Shown here piece by piece: positions 1 through 7,585 of a DNA stretch of 13,422 nt. This DNA comes from Actinomycetota bacterium. Lineage in GTDB: Bacteria > Actinomycetota > Humimicrobiia > Humimicrobiales > Humimicrobiaceae. How positions within the stretch are numbered: position 1 is the first letter of the stretch; each line of letters begins with the position of its first letter. The stretch lies in NCBI GenBank assembly GCA_016927635.1, contig JAFGMJ010000060.1:1-13422 (forward strand). Direction: 5' to 3'. Position numbers and translations under genes: made by a program. The notes beneath the pieces are model-generated. The model saw only the letters and a list, made by a program, of their open reading frames with translations, was not told the origin of the DNA and did not search any database.

Positions 1-177
1 CTTGGAATGGTTGATGAGGAATTTAAAAATGGACTTATAAATTACAGGATAGGAAATTACCAGGAAGCGATAAATAATTTCAATGCTGTCCTAAATCTTA
101 ACCAGAAGCATCTGCTTGCTCAGGAATACAGGTCAAAAGCCCAGTCAGGCGCAACAAGTACTTCCAGTTCCCAGTAA
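1..177 (+). CDS. C-terminal fragment of a TPR-repeat protein
   Basis: This is an open frame from the window edge to a TAA at 175-177, giving 58 residues; its start lies outside the window. Residues 12-47 read like the end of a tetratricopeptide repeat: a Gly-Asn-Tyr-Gln-Glu-Ala-Ile core at residues 19-25, followed by an amphipathic helix with Leu and Asn. The last ten or so residues are a Ser/Thr/Gln-rich tail. TPR repeats mediate protein-protein contacts, so the function cannot be deduced from this fragment. A strong terminator follows within 40 bases, so the gene is not part of the downstream amino-acid operon. The frame and TPR-like pattern are seen directly; the family call is by eye. Confidence 0.6.
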   Translation, partial: LGMVDEEFKNGLINYRIGNYQEAINNFNAVLNLNQKHLLAQEYRSKAQSGATSTSSSQ

Positions 178-214
178 CTGCAGAATTTAAAAATATATGT
201 ATATAAATAATTTG

Positions 215-245
215 AAAGGGGATAATTATTATTATCCCCTTTTTA
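215..245 (+). terminator. Intrinsic terminator of the TPR gene
   Basis: Bases 215-225 pair perfectly with 232-242 (11 bp, with a G4/C4 core), and 226-231 can add one more pair and leave a four-base loop. The 3' arm runs straight into a T-rich tract. This is a textbook Rho-independent terminator. It separates the upstream gene from the ilv leader. Confidence 0.88.
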
Positions 246-304
246 TTGTAAAAATTTGAGCTGTGTTTTTAAGGATTTTAATATAAAAACATTGAAAAAA
301 TGTA

Positions 305-333
305 TTGTTTCAAAAAAACAATTATGCTATCAT
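305..333 (+). promoter_or_regulatory. Probable promoter of the ilv-ser-leu operon
   Basis: A -35-like TTGTTT lies at 305-310. It is separated by 17 bases from TATCAT at 328-333, which is preceded by TG at 325-326 in the extended -10 position. Transcription would start near 340, about 37 bases before the leader ORF at 377. A 7-bp dyad (304-310 with 316-322) covers the -35 box and spacer and could be an operator, though it is AT-rich. The assignment rests on consensus match only. Confidence 0.5.
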
Positions 334-376
334 ATTCTTCCAATAAATCTTATACTTTTTAGTGACAGTTTTTAAA

Positions 377-496
377 ATGGAGCAGAAAACATATAATAAT
401 ATTGCATTTTTTATTTCTAAGGGGAAATCCTTTGGAAGTTCAGCTCTATCTGTCATCATTATCGTGGTCATCCTATCAGTGTGCCTGGTGCTGTAA
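377..496 (+). CDS. Branched-chain amino acid leader peptide (attenuator)
   Basis: This is a 39-codon ORF from ATG 377 to TAA 494-496. Its C-terminal end reads SVIIIVVILSVCLVL: eleven of the final 14 codons specify Ile, Val or Leu. Such clustering is the hallmark of the leader peptides of ilv operons in enterobacteria and actinobacteria, where ribosome stalling at scarce charged tRNA controls a downstream terminator. The ORF ends about 60 bases before the terminator hairpin and 135 bases before ilvD. Its last codons are themselves part of the antiterminator. The start is the weak point: there is no clear Shine-Dalgarno sequence before ATG 377, and no ATG, GTG or TTG lies in frame between it and the Ile/Val/Leu run. 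The N-terminal half may therefore be mis-assigned. Confidence 0.72.
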   Translation: MEQKTYNNIAFFISKGKSFGSSALSVIIIVVILSVCLVL

Positions 497-589
497 TGAA
501 GTAGGATGATCGGTTTTAATCTTTAATTTATAAAAAAATCATCCATACTTTTAAACAGCAGCAGGTTTACCTGAGCTGCTGTTTTTTTT
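467..589 (+). promoter_or_regulatory. Transcription attenuator with competing hairpins upstream of ilvD
   Basis: Three mutually exclusive pairings can be drawn. Protector: 467-475, inside the Ile/Val codon run, pairs with 502-510 (nine pairs including one G-U). Antiterminator: 484-494 pairs with 555-565 (ten pairs and one G-G mismatch), continued inward by 501-503 with 546-548 and by 504-510 with 538-544. Terminator: 553-565 pairs with 570-584. The antiterminator uses bases 555-565, the whole 5' arm core of the terminator. A ribosome stalled on the Ile/Val/Leu codons would leave 484-510 free to form the antiterminator. A ribosome reaching the stop at 494-496 would cover it and let the terminator form. 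The pairings are seen directly; the mechanism is inferred from known ilv attenuators. Confidence 0.8.
553..589 (+). terminator. Attenuator terminator before ilvD
   Basis: Bases 553-562 pair perfectly with 575-584, including a CAGCAGC/GCTGCTG core. Bases 563-565 pair with 570-572, with GA bulged at 573-574 and a four-base loop. Eight T residues follow at 582-589. It lies between the leader ORF and ilvD with no gene end nearby, so it serves as a conditional terminator. Confidence 0.88.
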
Positions 590-631
590 AGAGAATTAAA
601 ATTAAAAAATATTTTTAAAAAAGGAGGAATT

Positions 632-2290
632 TTGAAAAGCGACAATGTAAGAGAAGGAATATCCCGGTTACCGCACAGATCTTTATTTAAGGCGCTTGGC
701 TATACTGACGCTGAAATGAAAAGGCCGCTTATCGGAATTGTAAATTCGGCCAATTCTGTCATTCCCGGCCATATGTATCTTGATAATATTGCTGAGGCAG
801 TAAAAGAAGGCGTTCTTATGGCTGGCGGGACAGTCCAGACCTTTTCAACAATAGGAATCTGCGATGGTATTGCAATGAATCACACAGGTATGAAGTATTC
901 ACTTGCAAGCAGGGAAATAGTGGCAGACAGCATAGAATCAGTTGCAATTGCACAGGGTTTTGACGGAATTGTGCTGGTAACCAATTGTGACAAAATCGTT
1001 CCAGGCATGATAATGGCTGCCTTGAGGTTAAATATACCGTCAATAGTTGTCAGCGGGGGGCCCATGCTTGCCGGAAGATTTAAAGACAAAAGTGTGGACC
1101 TGAGCACATGTTTTGAGGCTGCCGGCAGCTACAAAACAGGCAGGTATTCTGACGAGGATATAAAAATGCTTGAAAATGAGGCATGCCCCACATGCGGAAG
1201 CTGCGCAGGAATGTTTACTGCAAACTCAATGAACTGCCTATCTGAAGCGGTGGGAATAGCGCTTCCCGGCAACGGGACAATTCCTGCAGTTTTCTCAAAA
1301 AGGATCAGGCTTGCCAAAACTGCAGGCATGCATATACTTGACCTTGTCAAAAATGATATAAAGCCCAGGGATATAGTAACTGCTGAGGCAATTCGAAATG
1401 CTATTGCAGTTGATATGGCTGTTGGATGTTCAACAAATACTATACTTCACCTTACTGCTATTGCTAAAGAAGCTAAGGTCGATTTTTCCCTGGAACTGGT
1501 AAACAGCATAAGCAAAAAAACTCCAAATTTGTGCCGTATAAGCCCAGCCGGAAGCTATCATATAGAAGACCTTTATTTTGCAGGCGGAATACAGGCCGTG
1601 ATGAATGAATTGCTCCAAAACGGTGCTATAAACGGTGAATTGATAACAGTGACCGGAAAAACTGTAAGGGAAAATATCGGTTCTGCATCAATACTTAATG
1701 AGGAAATAATAAGGCCTTATAAAAATCCTTATACTCCTGATGGCGGGCTTGCTGTACTCTGGGGCAATATTGCTCCTGAAGGCTGTGTGGTAAAAAAATC
1801 TGCAGTTGATCCTTCAATGATGAAGCACAGGGGCAAAGCCAGGGTTTTTAACAGTGAAGAGGATGCTATGGAAGCAATACTTGCGTCAAAGATTGAGAAG
1901 GGAAATGTTATTGTTATAAGGTATGAAGGACCCAAAGGCGGGCCAGGCATGAGAGAGATGCTTTCACCCACTTCGGCAATTGCAGGAGTCGGCCTTGATA
2001 AAGACGTTGCCCTTATAACTGATGGCAGGTTTTCCGGAGCCACCAGGGGGGCTTCAATAGGACATATTTCACCTGAGGCTCAATCAGGCGGACCTATTGC
2101 GTTTGTCCAGGACGGTGATTTTATAGAAATAGATATAAATAAAAACTCCATAAATCTTGCATTGAGCCAGGAAGAAATAGAAAAAAGAAGGAAAAGCTGG
2201 ATCTGCCCTGATATAAAGATTAAAGAAGGGTATCTTTACAGGTATGCAAGGATGGTCACATCTGCTTCTAAAGGGGCGGTGCTGGAGTAA
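632..2290 (+). CDS. ilvD: Dihydroxy-acid dehydratase
   Basis: IlvD dehydrates 2,3-dihydroxyisovalerate and 2,3-dihydroxy-3-methylvalerate to the 2-oxo acids that precede valine/leucine and isoleucine. At 552 residues it is full length. The N-terminus [18 protein letters not shown] is typical of the family. Visible motifs are NCDK at 118-121 (cluster Cys119; Lys121 near the Mg site), [10 protein letters not shown] at 185-194 (cluster Cys191), and DGRFSG at 464-469 with the serine thought to act as base. At 45-47 it has Pro-Gly-His where [2Fe-2S] dehydratases carry a cysteine, so an oxygen-sensitive [4Fe-4S] type like that of E. coli is expected. The start is TTG 632, chosen because AAGGAGG lies at 621-627 and the protein begins where the family begins. 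It is the first gene after the attenuator. Confidence 0.97.
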   Translation: MKSDNVREGISRLPHRSLFKALGYTDAEMKRPLIGIVNSANSVIPGHMYLDNIAEAVKEGVLMAGGTVQTFSTIGICDGIAMNHTGMKYSLASREIVADSIESVAIAQGFDGIVLVTNCDKIVPGMIMAALRLNIPSIVVSGGPMLAGRFKDKSVDLSTCFEAAGSYKTGRYSDEDIKMLENEACPTCGSCAGMFTANSMNCLSEAVGIALPGNGTIPAVFSKRIRLAKTAGMHILDLVKNDIKPRDIVTAEAIRNAIAVDMAVGCSTNTILHLTAIAKEAKVDFSLELVNSISKKTPNLCRISPAGSYHIEDLYFAGGIQAVMNELLQNGAINGELITVTGKTVRENIGSASILNEEIIRPYKNPYTPDGGLAVLWGNIAPEGCVVKKSAVDPSMMKHRGKARVFNSEEDAMEAILASKIEKGNVIVIRYEGPKGGPGMREMLSPTSAIAGVGLDKDVALITDGRFSGATRGASIGHISPEAQSGGPIAFVQDGDFIEIDINKNSINLALSQEEIEKRRKSWICPDIKIKEGYLYRYARMVTSASKGAVLE

Positions 2291-2304
2291 ATCAATCAAA
2301 TATT

Positions 2305-2350
2305 TTTATATTATTTATACCGGAAAATGAGTTAAATAAAATAATATAAA
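2305..2350. repeat. AT-only inverted repeat between ilvD and ilvB
   Basis: Bases 2305-2316 are perfectly complementary to 2339-2350 (12 bp, all A/T) around a 22-base loop. The stem is thermodynamically weak and has no T tract, so it is not a convincing terminator. It overlaps the spacer of the proposed ilvB promoter. It may simply reflect AT-rich composition. Confidence 0.3.
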
Positions 2351-2361
2351 TATGTTATAAT
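2332..2361 (+). promoter_or_regulatory. Probable internal promoter upstream of ilvB
   Basis: The 121-base gap after ilvD contains a consensus extended -10, TGTTATAAT at 2353-2361. An 18-base spacer separates TATAAT from a poor -35-like TTAAAT at 2332-2337. Transcription would start near 2368 and leave a short leader before the ilvB ribosome-binding site (AAAAAGGAG, ending about 2403). It would let ilvB and later genes be expressed when the attenuator stops the primary transcript. This is consensus match only. Confidence 0.45.
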
Positions 2362-2411
2362 CAGGCAAATATTGTTATAAAGTTGTTACTAATTAAAAAA
2401 GGAGAAAAGTT

Positions 2412-4106
2412 ATGGGAAAGATAACAGGGGCGCAAATGCTGATAAAATGTTTAAAGGAATCCGGAGTGGAGGTCATTTTCGGTTTTCCCGGCGGTGTGGT
2501 CATACCCATATACGACGCTCTTTACGACAGTGATATAAGACACATACTTGTAAGGCATGAACAGGGCGCTGCGCATGCAGCAGACGGCTATGCAAGGTCA
2601 ACCGGGAAAACAGGCGTATGCCTTGCTACATCCGGGCCAGGCGCTACAAACCTTATAACAGGCATTGCAAATGCCTATATGGATTCTATACCGGTTGTCG
2701 CAATTACCGGCCAGGTTGCCACGCATGTAATCGGAACAGATGCTTTCCAGGAAGCAGATATTACTGGCATAACAGCACCTATAACAAAACATAATTATCT
2801 GATAAAGGACATTAAAGAGCTGCCTGCAGTAATTAAAGAAGCTTTTTATATTGCATCTACCGGAAGACCCGGGCCTGTACTTATTGATATTCCTGTTGAT
2901 ATCTCCAAAGGTTATATTGATGAAAATTTAAAAGCTGATATTGACGTTGAGGGATATAAACCTACTTATAAAGGTAATCCCAGACAAATAATACAGGCTG
3001 TTAAAAAAATACAGGAAAGTAAAAAACCTGTAATATTTGCCGGAGGAGGGGTGACTTCTTCAGAGGCGGCAGAGGTACTGACTGAATTTGCAGAAATTGC
3101 CCACATACCTGTTATAACATCACTGACAGGTAAGGGGGTTTTTCCAGATACAAGCGATCTTTCCCTGGGCATGGCAGGCATGCATGGTACAAAATACGCA
3201 AATCTTGCCTTTACCCAAACCGACCTTATAATTGCAGTCGGCGTAAGGTTTGACGACAGGGTCACCGGAAAGCTTTCCGAGTTTGCAAAAAATGCAGTGG
3301 TGATTCATATAGACATAGACCCTGCAGAAATCGGCAAAAATGTCAGAGTTGATGTGCCCATAGTCGGAGATGCAAAAAATGTACTTTCAGATCTTAAGAC
3401 AAAATATCTTGAGATAGTTAAAGGAAAGATATCGCCTGAACAGGCAGCATGGCTGGAAAATATTGCCAGCCTTAAAAGTAAATGCGCTCTCAGATATGAC
3501 AGGGACTCTGATGCGTTAAAGCCGGCTTATATAATTGAGAAAATATATGAACTTACAAAAGGCGAAGCAATAATATGCACTGAGGTAGGCCAGCACCAGA
3601 TGTGGACTGCACAGTATTATAAATTTACCAGGCCGAGAACACTTATATCATCAGGCGGGCTTGGAACTATGGGGTTCGGTTTTCCTGCAGCAATAGGCGC
3701 AAAAGTCGGAAATCCGGATAAAACAGTAATAGACATAGCTGGTGACGGCAGCATACAGATGAACGTACAGGAATTTGCCACCGCAGTATCCAATAAAATT
3801 CCTGTAAAAATAATGGTCATAAACAACGGGTATCTTGGCATGGTAAGACAGTGGCAGGAATTTTTCTGGAATAAAAGGTATTCTCATACAAATATTGCTG
3901 ACAGCGTTGATTTTGTAAAGCTTGTTGAAGCATATGGAGGAACAGGGTTCAGGGTAAAAGAAAAAGATGAAGTTGAAAGTACCATAAAAAAAGCACTGGA
4001 GATAGACAATCTTGTGCTGGTTGATTTCTGGGTGGAAAGGGAAGAGAATGTCTATCCGATGGTGCCTTCAGGTTCAGCGATTGACCAGATGATTGAATGT
4101 GATTAA
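2412..4106 (+). CDS. ilvB: Acetohydroxyacid synthase large (catalytic) subunit
   Basis: This TPP-, Mg- and FAD-dependent enzyme condenses two pyruvates to 2-acetolactate, or pyruvate with 2-oxobutyrate to 2-aceto-2-hydroxybutyrate: the first common step of Val/Leu and Ile synthesis. It has 564 residues, normal for the family. The N-terminal PYR domain carries the catalytic Glu50 in RHEQGAAHAADGYAR. A central FAD-contact region includes GVRFDDRVTGKL. The C-terminal PP domain has the TPP motif GDGS at 444-447 ending with NN at 471-472 (metal ligands Asp445 and probably Asn472), followed by GMVRQWQEFFW, a segment typical of AHAS rather than of other pyruvate-family TPP enzymes. ATG 2412 follows a GGAG sequence at good spacing. 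The adjacent ilvN encodes its regulatory partner. Confidence 0.97.
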   Translation: MGKITGAQMLIKCLKESGVEVIFGFPGGVVIPIYDALYDSDIRHILVRHEQGAAHAADGYARSTGKTGVCLATSGPGATNLITGIANAYMDSIPVVAITGQVATHVIGTDAFQEADITGITAPITKHNYLIKDIKELPAVIKEAFYIASTGRPGPVLIDIPVDISKGYIDENLKADIDVEGYKPTYKGNPRQIIQAVKKIQESKKPVIFAGGGVTSSEAAEVLTEFAEIAHIPVITSLTGKGVFPDTSDLSLGMAGMHGTKYANLAFTQTDLIIAVGVRFDDRVTGKLSEFAKNAVVIHIDIDPAEIGKNVRVDVPIVGDAKNVLSDLKTKYLEIVKGKISPEQAAWLENIASLKSKCALRYDRDSDALKPAYIIEKIYELTKGEAIICTEVGQHQMWTAQYYKFTRPRTLISSGGLGTMGFGFPAAIGAKVGNPDKTVIDIAGDGSIQMNVQEFATAVSNKIPVKIMVINNGYLGMVRQWQEFFWNKRYSHTNIADSVDFVKLVEAYGGTGFRVKEKDEVESTIKKALEIDNLVLVDFWVEREENVYPMVPSGSAIDQMIECD

Positions 4107-4141
4107 AAATAAAAAGCTAATAAAGTAAAAAAGGTGGGCAA

Positions 4142-4630
4142 ATGAGCAGTAGTCATATAATTTCTGTACTAGTTGAAAATAAATCAGGCGTACTGGCAAA
4201 AATTTCAGGGCTTTTTTCAAGAAGGGGTTTTAATATAGAAAGTCTTGCAGTAGGTACAACAGATGATGAAAAAATATCCAGGATAACTCTTGTGGTAAAA
4301 GCTGAAAATCACAGCATTGAACAGATAGTAAAGCAGCTTCATAAGCTTATCAATGTACTTAAAATACAGGAACTTGACCCTTCCAATATTGTCGAAAGAG
4401 AACTTGTGCTTATAAAAGTCAACTCAGACAATAATACAAGGGCGGAAATACTTGAGATAGCAAGCATATTCAGGGCAAGCGTTGTTGATGTCGCAAAAAA
4501 ATCGCTTGTCATTGAAATCACCGGCAACAGCAAAAAAGTCGAAGGAATAGAAGACCTTTTAAAGCCCTACGGGATAATCGAGCTTGTAAGAACAGGCAAG
4601 ATCGCTATCAGCCGTGGATCTAAAAAATAG
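4142..4630 (+). CDS. ilvN: Acetohydroxyacid synthase small (regulatory) subunit
   Basis: IlvN activates the catalytic subunit and makes it sensitive to valine feedback. The 162 residues match the usual length. An N-terminal ACT domain (about residues 4-77) begins HIISVLVENKSGVLAKISGLFSRRGFNIESL, with the Gly-Val-Leu turn that lines the effector site in this family. The C-terminal domain (about 80-160) contains RELVLIKV and the ending LVRTGKIAISRG, both typical. It lies 35 bases after ilvB, and AAGGTGG at 4131-4137 supports ATG 4142. It is sometimes named ilvH; the choice of letter has no functional meaning here. Confidence 0.96.
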   Translation: MSSSHIISVLVENKSGVLAKISGLFSRRGFNIESLAVGTTDDEKISRITLVVKAENHSIEQIVKQLHKLINVLKIQELDPSNIVERELVLIKVNSDNNTRAEILEIASIFRASVVDVAKKSLVIEITGNSKKVEGIEDLLKPYGIIELVRTGKIAISRGSKK

Positions 4631-4742
4631 AATATGCAAAAAAGTACAAAAAATCTGCAGGCGTAAATATATGTTTTAAAAAATTTAAAATTGTTCATTG
4701 CAATTTAGTCAATCAGTGGACACAAAAAAGAAAGGCATCAGA

Positions 4743-5906
4743 ATGAGAAAAAACTATGTAATGACACCGGGACCAGTACCTATCTCAAATGAGGTACTTA
4801 TAGAGCACGGAAAGCCACTTATGCATCACAGGTCTCCCGAATTCTCTAAAATATTTGCTGAGCTTACTGAAAAGCTTAAAAAATTCATGCAGACCGAAAA
4901 TGATGTTTTTGTACTTACCGCATCCGGCACAGGAGCTATGGAGGCTGCTGTGACAAATACTTTTTGTACTGGTGATAAGGTGCTTGTGGCAAGTGTAGGT
5001 AATTTTGGAGAAAGATTTAAAAAAATGAGCAAGACATTCGGGCTTGAGGTCATAGCTCTTGACTATGAATGGGGCAAACCTGTTAATCCTGAAGATATAA
5101 AGAAAGCGCTGGACCAGGACCCGGATATAAAAGGCGTAATGATACAGCACAGCGAGACTTCCACAGGAGTTTTGAATGACATTGAGGCGGTAGGTAAAAT
5201 AGTAAAGGATTATCCGGCTGTTCTTATTGTAGACGCTATAAGCGGCATAGGCGCATCGGAATTAAAAGTCGATGAATGGAACCTTGATATTGTGTGCGGA
5301 GGTTCACAAAAAGCTATAAGCGCGCCTTCCGGAGCAGCATTTATCAGTGTTAGCGCCAAGGCATGGCAAATGATAGAAAAATCAGATATACCAAGATTTT
5401 ACTTCTGCTTGCTGGCAGCAAAAAAATCAGCTGATAAAAATCCTCCCCAGACGCCATGGACACCGGGCATATCCATAATAGTGGCAATGAATAAAGCGCT
5501 TGATATGTTTTTTGAAGAGGGCAGGGAAAAAGTTTATGAGAGGCACAGAGTAAATGCTCTTGCAGTGCAGTCTGCATGCGAAAAGCTTGGCCTTGAAATG
5601 CTTGTAACAGATCCTGAGAGCAGGGGTGTTTCTGTCACATCAATAAAGGTCCCTGAAAATATTGACGGCAAGCTCCTTACAAAAACCATGAGGGTCAAAT
5701 ATGGCGTCACTATCGCAGGAGGCCAGGGTAAACTGACGGGGTTGATATTCAGGATAGGCCATCTTGGCTATGTTGGAATATTTGATGTCATAACGGCTCT
5801 TTCCGCACTTGAATTTGCCCTTAAAGAACAGGGATGGAAGTTTGAGCTGGGGATATCTGTAACAGAAGCTCAAAAAGTATTTTTTGAAAATAACTATATG
5901 GAATAA
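4743..5906 (+). CDS. Class V PLP aminotransferase, alanine/serine-glyoxylate type; candidate phosphoserine aminotransferase
   Basis: This is a fold-type I PLP enzyme of aminotransferase class V, 387 residues. Family marks are the N-terminal MTPGPVPIS, SGTGAMEAAV in the cofactor phosphate region, VDAISGIGA with the pyridine-contact Asp, and GGSQKAISAP with the Schiff-base Lys190. The closest group by eye is alanine-glyoxylate / serine-glyoxylate / purine-catabolism aminotransferases. Because it sits 70 bases before serA and no serC is present, it probably converts 3-phosphohydroxypyruvate to phosphoserine, or otherwise serves serine metabolism. That is inference from context. The start ATG 4743 is preferred over an in-frame TTG at 4698 because AAAGG lies at 4731-4735 and the family begins with this Met-Arg-Lys segment. 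The 112 bases after ilvN show no clear terminator or promoter. Confidence 0.88.
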   Translation: MRKNYVMTPGPVPISNEVLIEHGKPLMHHRSPEFSKIFAELTEKLKKFMQTENDVFVLTASGTGAMEAAVTNTFCTGDKVLVASVGNFGERFKKMSKTFGLEVIALDYEWGKPVNPEDIKKALDQDPDIKGVMIQHSETSTGVLNDIEAVGKIVKDYPAVLIVDAISGIGASELKVDEWNLDIVCGGSQKAISAPSGAAFISVSAKAWQMIEKSDIPRFYFCLLAAKKSADKNPPQTPWTPGISIIVAMNKALDMFFEEGREKVYERHRVNALAVQSACEKLGLEMLVTDPESRGVSVTSIKVPENIDGKLLTKTMRVKYGVTIAGGQGKLTGLIFRIGHLGYVGIFDVITALSALEFALKEQGWKFELGISVTEAQKVFFENNYME

Positions 5907-5976
5907 ATATAATATGGACAAAGCATGGAGACTCTATAATATTTTTACTTTTTAATAAACTGGAGGATTTGTTCAA

Positions 5977-7563
5977 ATGAAAAAAAAGATAATAGTCACT
6001 GACGGAATCTCTGAAAATGCAAAAGAAATGCTGCAAGAAAAATATACAGTTGATTTAAAAAAAGGCATTTCTCCGGAAGAGCTGAAAAAAGAAATAAAAA
6101 ATTACAATGCTATTATAATAAGAAGCGCCACTAAAATGACTCAAGATATTATAGAGTCTGCAGATAACCTTGAGGTCATAGGAAGAGCAGGGGTAGGAGT
6201 TGACAATGTCGATGTAAAGGCAGCCACTAAAAAAGGTGTAGTGGTTGTAAATGCACCAGGCAGCAATAGCGTCTCGGTAGCTGAGCATGCCATTGGCCTT
6301 ATGCTTTCCCTTGCCCGGAAAATCCCTGAAGCAGATTTTTCGACCAAATCCGGCAAATGGGAAAAATCCAAATTTAAAGGTATGGAGATAGAAGGTAAGA
6401 CAATAGGTATAGTAGGATTCGGGAAAATAGGTTATCTGGTAGCTAAAAAAGCTTCAGGGCTTGGTATGAAAGTCATAGCTTACGATCCTTTTACGGCGGA
6501 CGAAAAATTTTCGTCTCTGGGTATTGAAAGAGCTGCCAGGCTTGATGATCTTTACAATGTAGCTGATTTCATTACAATACATCTTCCTAAAAACAAGGAT
6601 ACTCTGGGGCTTTTTAATAAAAATGAGTTCAGTAAAATGAAAAAAGGTGTGGTAATAATAAACTCTGCCCGTGGCGGGATAATAATTGAAAAAGATCTTG
6701 CAGAAGCTATAAAAGAAGGCATCGTTGGCGGCGCTGCCATTGATGTCTTTGAAAGCGAGCCGTGCCAGGAATCTCCGTTGTTTGCTGTCGAGCGTGTCGT
6801 GTGCACACCGCATCTCGGAGCTTCCACGGATGAGGCACAGGACAGAGCCGGTACAATGATAGCAGAGCAGGTCGATTCGGTGCTCTCGGGCAAGCCTGCT
6901 ACATTTGCAGTTAACTTTCCTGCAGCAAGCTCTGAATTAATGGAGGCCATATCACCGTTTTTTGAACTCTGCGATAATATGGGCAGCCTTTTTTCCGGCA
7001 TGTTTGAGGGGAGCCTCAACAGCCTGGAAATAGGTTACTATGGAAAAATAGCAGAACAGGACACTAAAATACTTACAAGCATGATTCTTGTTAAAATCCT
7101 CGGAAAATATTCCTCAGAAAATACAAACATTGTCAATGCCGCTGTTATAGCTGAGGAAAGCGGACTCAGCATAAAAGAGGTAAAAAGCAGCCAGACCCAG
7201 GATTATGTAAACCTCATAACACTTTCAGGCAAAGGAAGGCAAAGTGAGCTTTTAATATCCGGTACTGTTACAGGAATCAAGAATAAGCCCAGATTTATTT
7301 CTATTGATAAGTTTGCAATAGATATGGTTCCTTCAAAATATATGGTATTTATAAGGTATGAGGACGTACCTGGCCAGATAGGCAAAATAGGCACAGCTTT
7401 TGGTAAACTTAATATAAATATTGCCGCAATGCATGTAGGCAGGAAAAAAGTCAGCGGTGAAGCTGTCATGGGATTAAATATTGATACAGAGCTTTCACAG
7501 GAAGATTTAAGCCAGTTCAAGAAAATAACGGGATTTGAAAATATAAAAGTTGTAAATTTATAA
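5977..7563 (+). CDS. serA: D-3-phosphoglycerate dehydrogenase, long form with ACT domain
   Basis: SerA oxidises 3-phosphoglycerate to 3-phosphohydroxypyruvate with NAD, the entry to the phosphorylated serine pathway. The 528 residues match the long (Bacillus/Mycobacterium) type. The order is N-terminal substrate domain; NAD domain with GFGKIG at 147-152; catalytic triad Arg232 (in SARGG), Glu261 (in ESEP) and His279 (in TPHLGAST); an intervening ASB-like domain around 295-450; and a C-terminal ACT domain from about residue 456 (MVFIRYEDVPGQIGKIG). The ACT domain suggests serine feedback. The start ATG 5977 has TGGAGGA at 5961-5967. A TATAAT at 5935-5940 lacks a well-spaced -35, so I do not call a promoter. 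Its place between ilv and leu genes puts it under the same attenuator unless an internal promoter acts. Confidence 0.95.
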   Translation: MKKKIIVTDGISENAKEMLQEKYTVDLKKGISPEELKKEIKNYNAIIIRSATKMTQDIIESADNLEVIGRAGVGVDNVDVKAATKKGVVVVNAPGSNSVSVAEHAIGLMLSLARKIPEADFSTKSGKWEKSKFKGMEIEGKTIGIVGFGKIGYLVAKKASGLGMKVIAYDPFTADEKFSSLGIERAARLDDLYNVADFITIHLPKNKDTLGLFNKNEFSKMKKGVVIINSARGGIIIEKDLAEAIKEGIVGGAAIDVFESEPCQESPLFAVERVVCTPHLGASTDEAQDRAGTMIAEQVDSVLSGKPATFAVNFPAASSELMEAISPFFELCDNMGSLFSGMFEGSLNSLEIGYYGKIAEQDTKILTSMILVKILGKYSSENTNIVNAAVIAEESGLSIKEVKSSQTQDYVNLITLSGKGRQSELLISGTVTGIKNKPRFISIDKFAIDMVPSKYMVFIRYEDVPGQIGKIGTAFGKLNINIAAMHVGRKKVSGEAVMGLNIDTELSQEDLSQFKKITGFENIKVVNL

Positions 7564-7585
7564 TGACCGGAAAGAGGTTAAGGTA

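Noticed and set aside
432..509. A 25-codon ORF with a TTG start and good ribosome site, Ser/Cys/Trp-rich, as an independent leader gene
   Set aside because: Its serine richness is what any Ile/Val codon run ending in C gives when read one base on. The overlapping frame has the recognised ilv leader composition. Kept only as a question about the leader start.
246..631. T-box or other riboswitch before ilvD
   Set aside because: I looked for the T-box sequence and a specifier loop and found neither. The leader ORF and competing hairpins explain the region better.
4698..4742. Upstream TTG start for the class V aminotransferase
   Set aside because: The extra 15 residues are not family-like and have no ribosome site. 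ATG 4743 has AAAGG at good spacing and matches the usual N-terminus.
5915..5940. Promoter before serA (TGGACA with TATAAT)
   Set aside because: The spacer is only 14 bases and no other -35 sits at 16-18 bases, so the -10 match is probably chance in AT-rich DNA.
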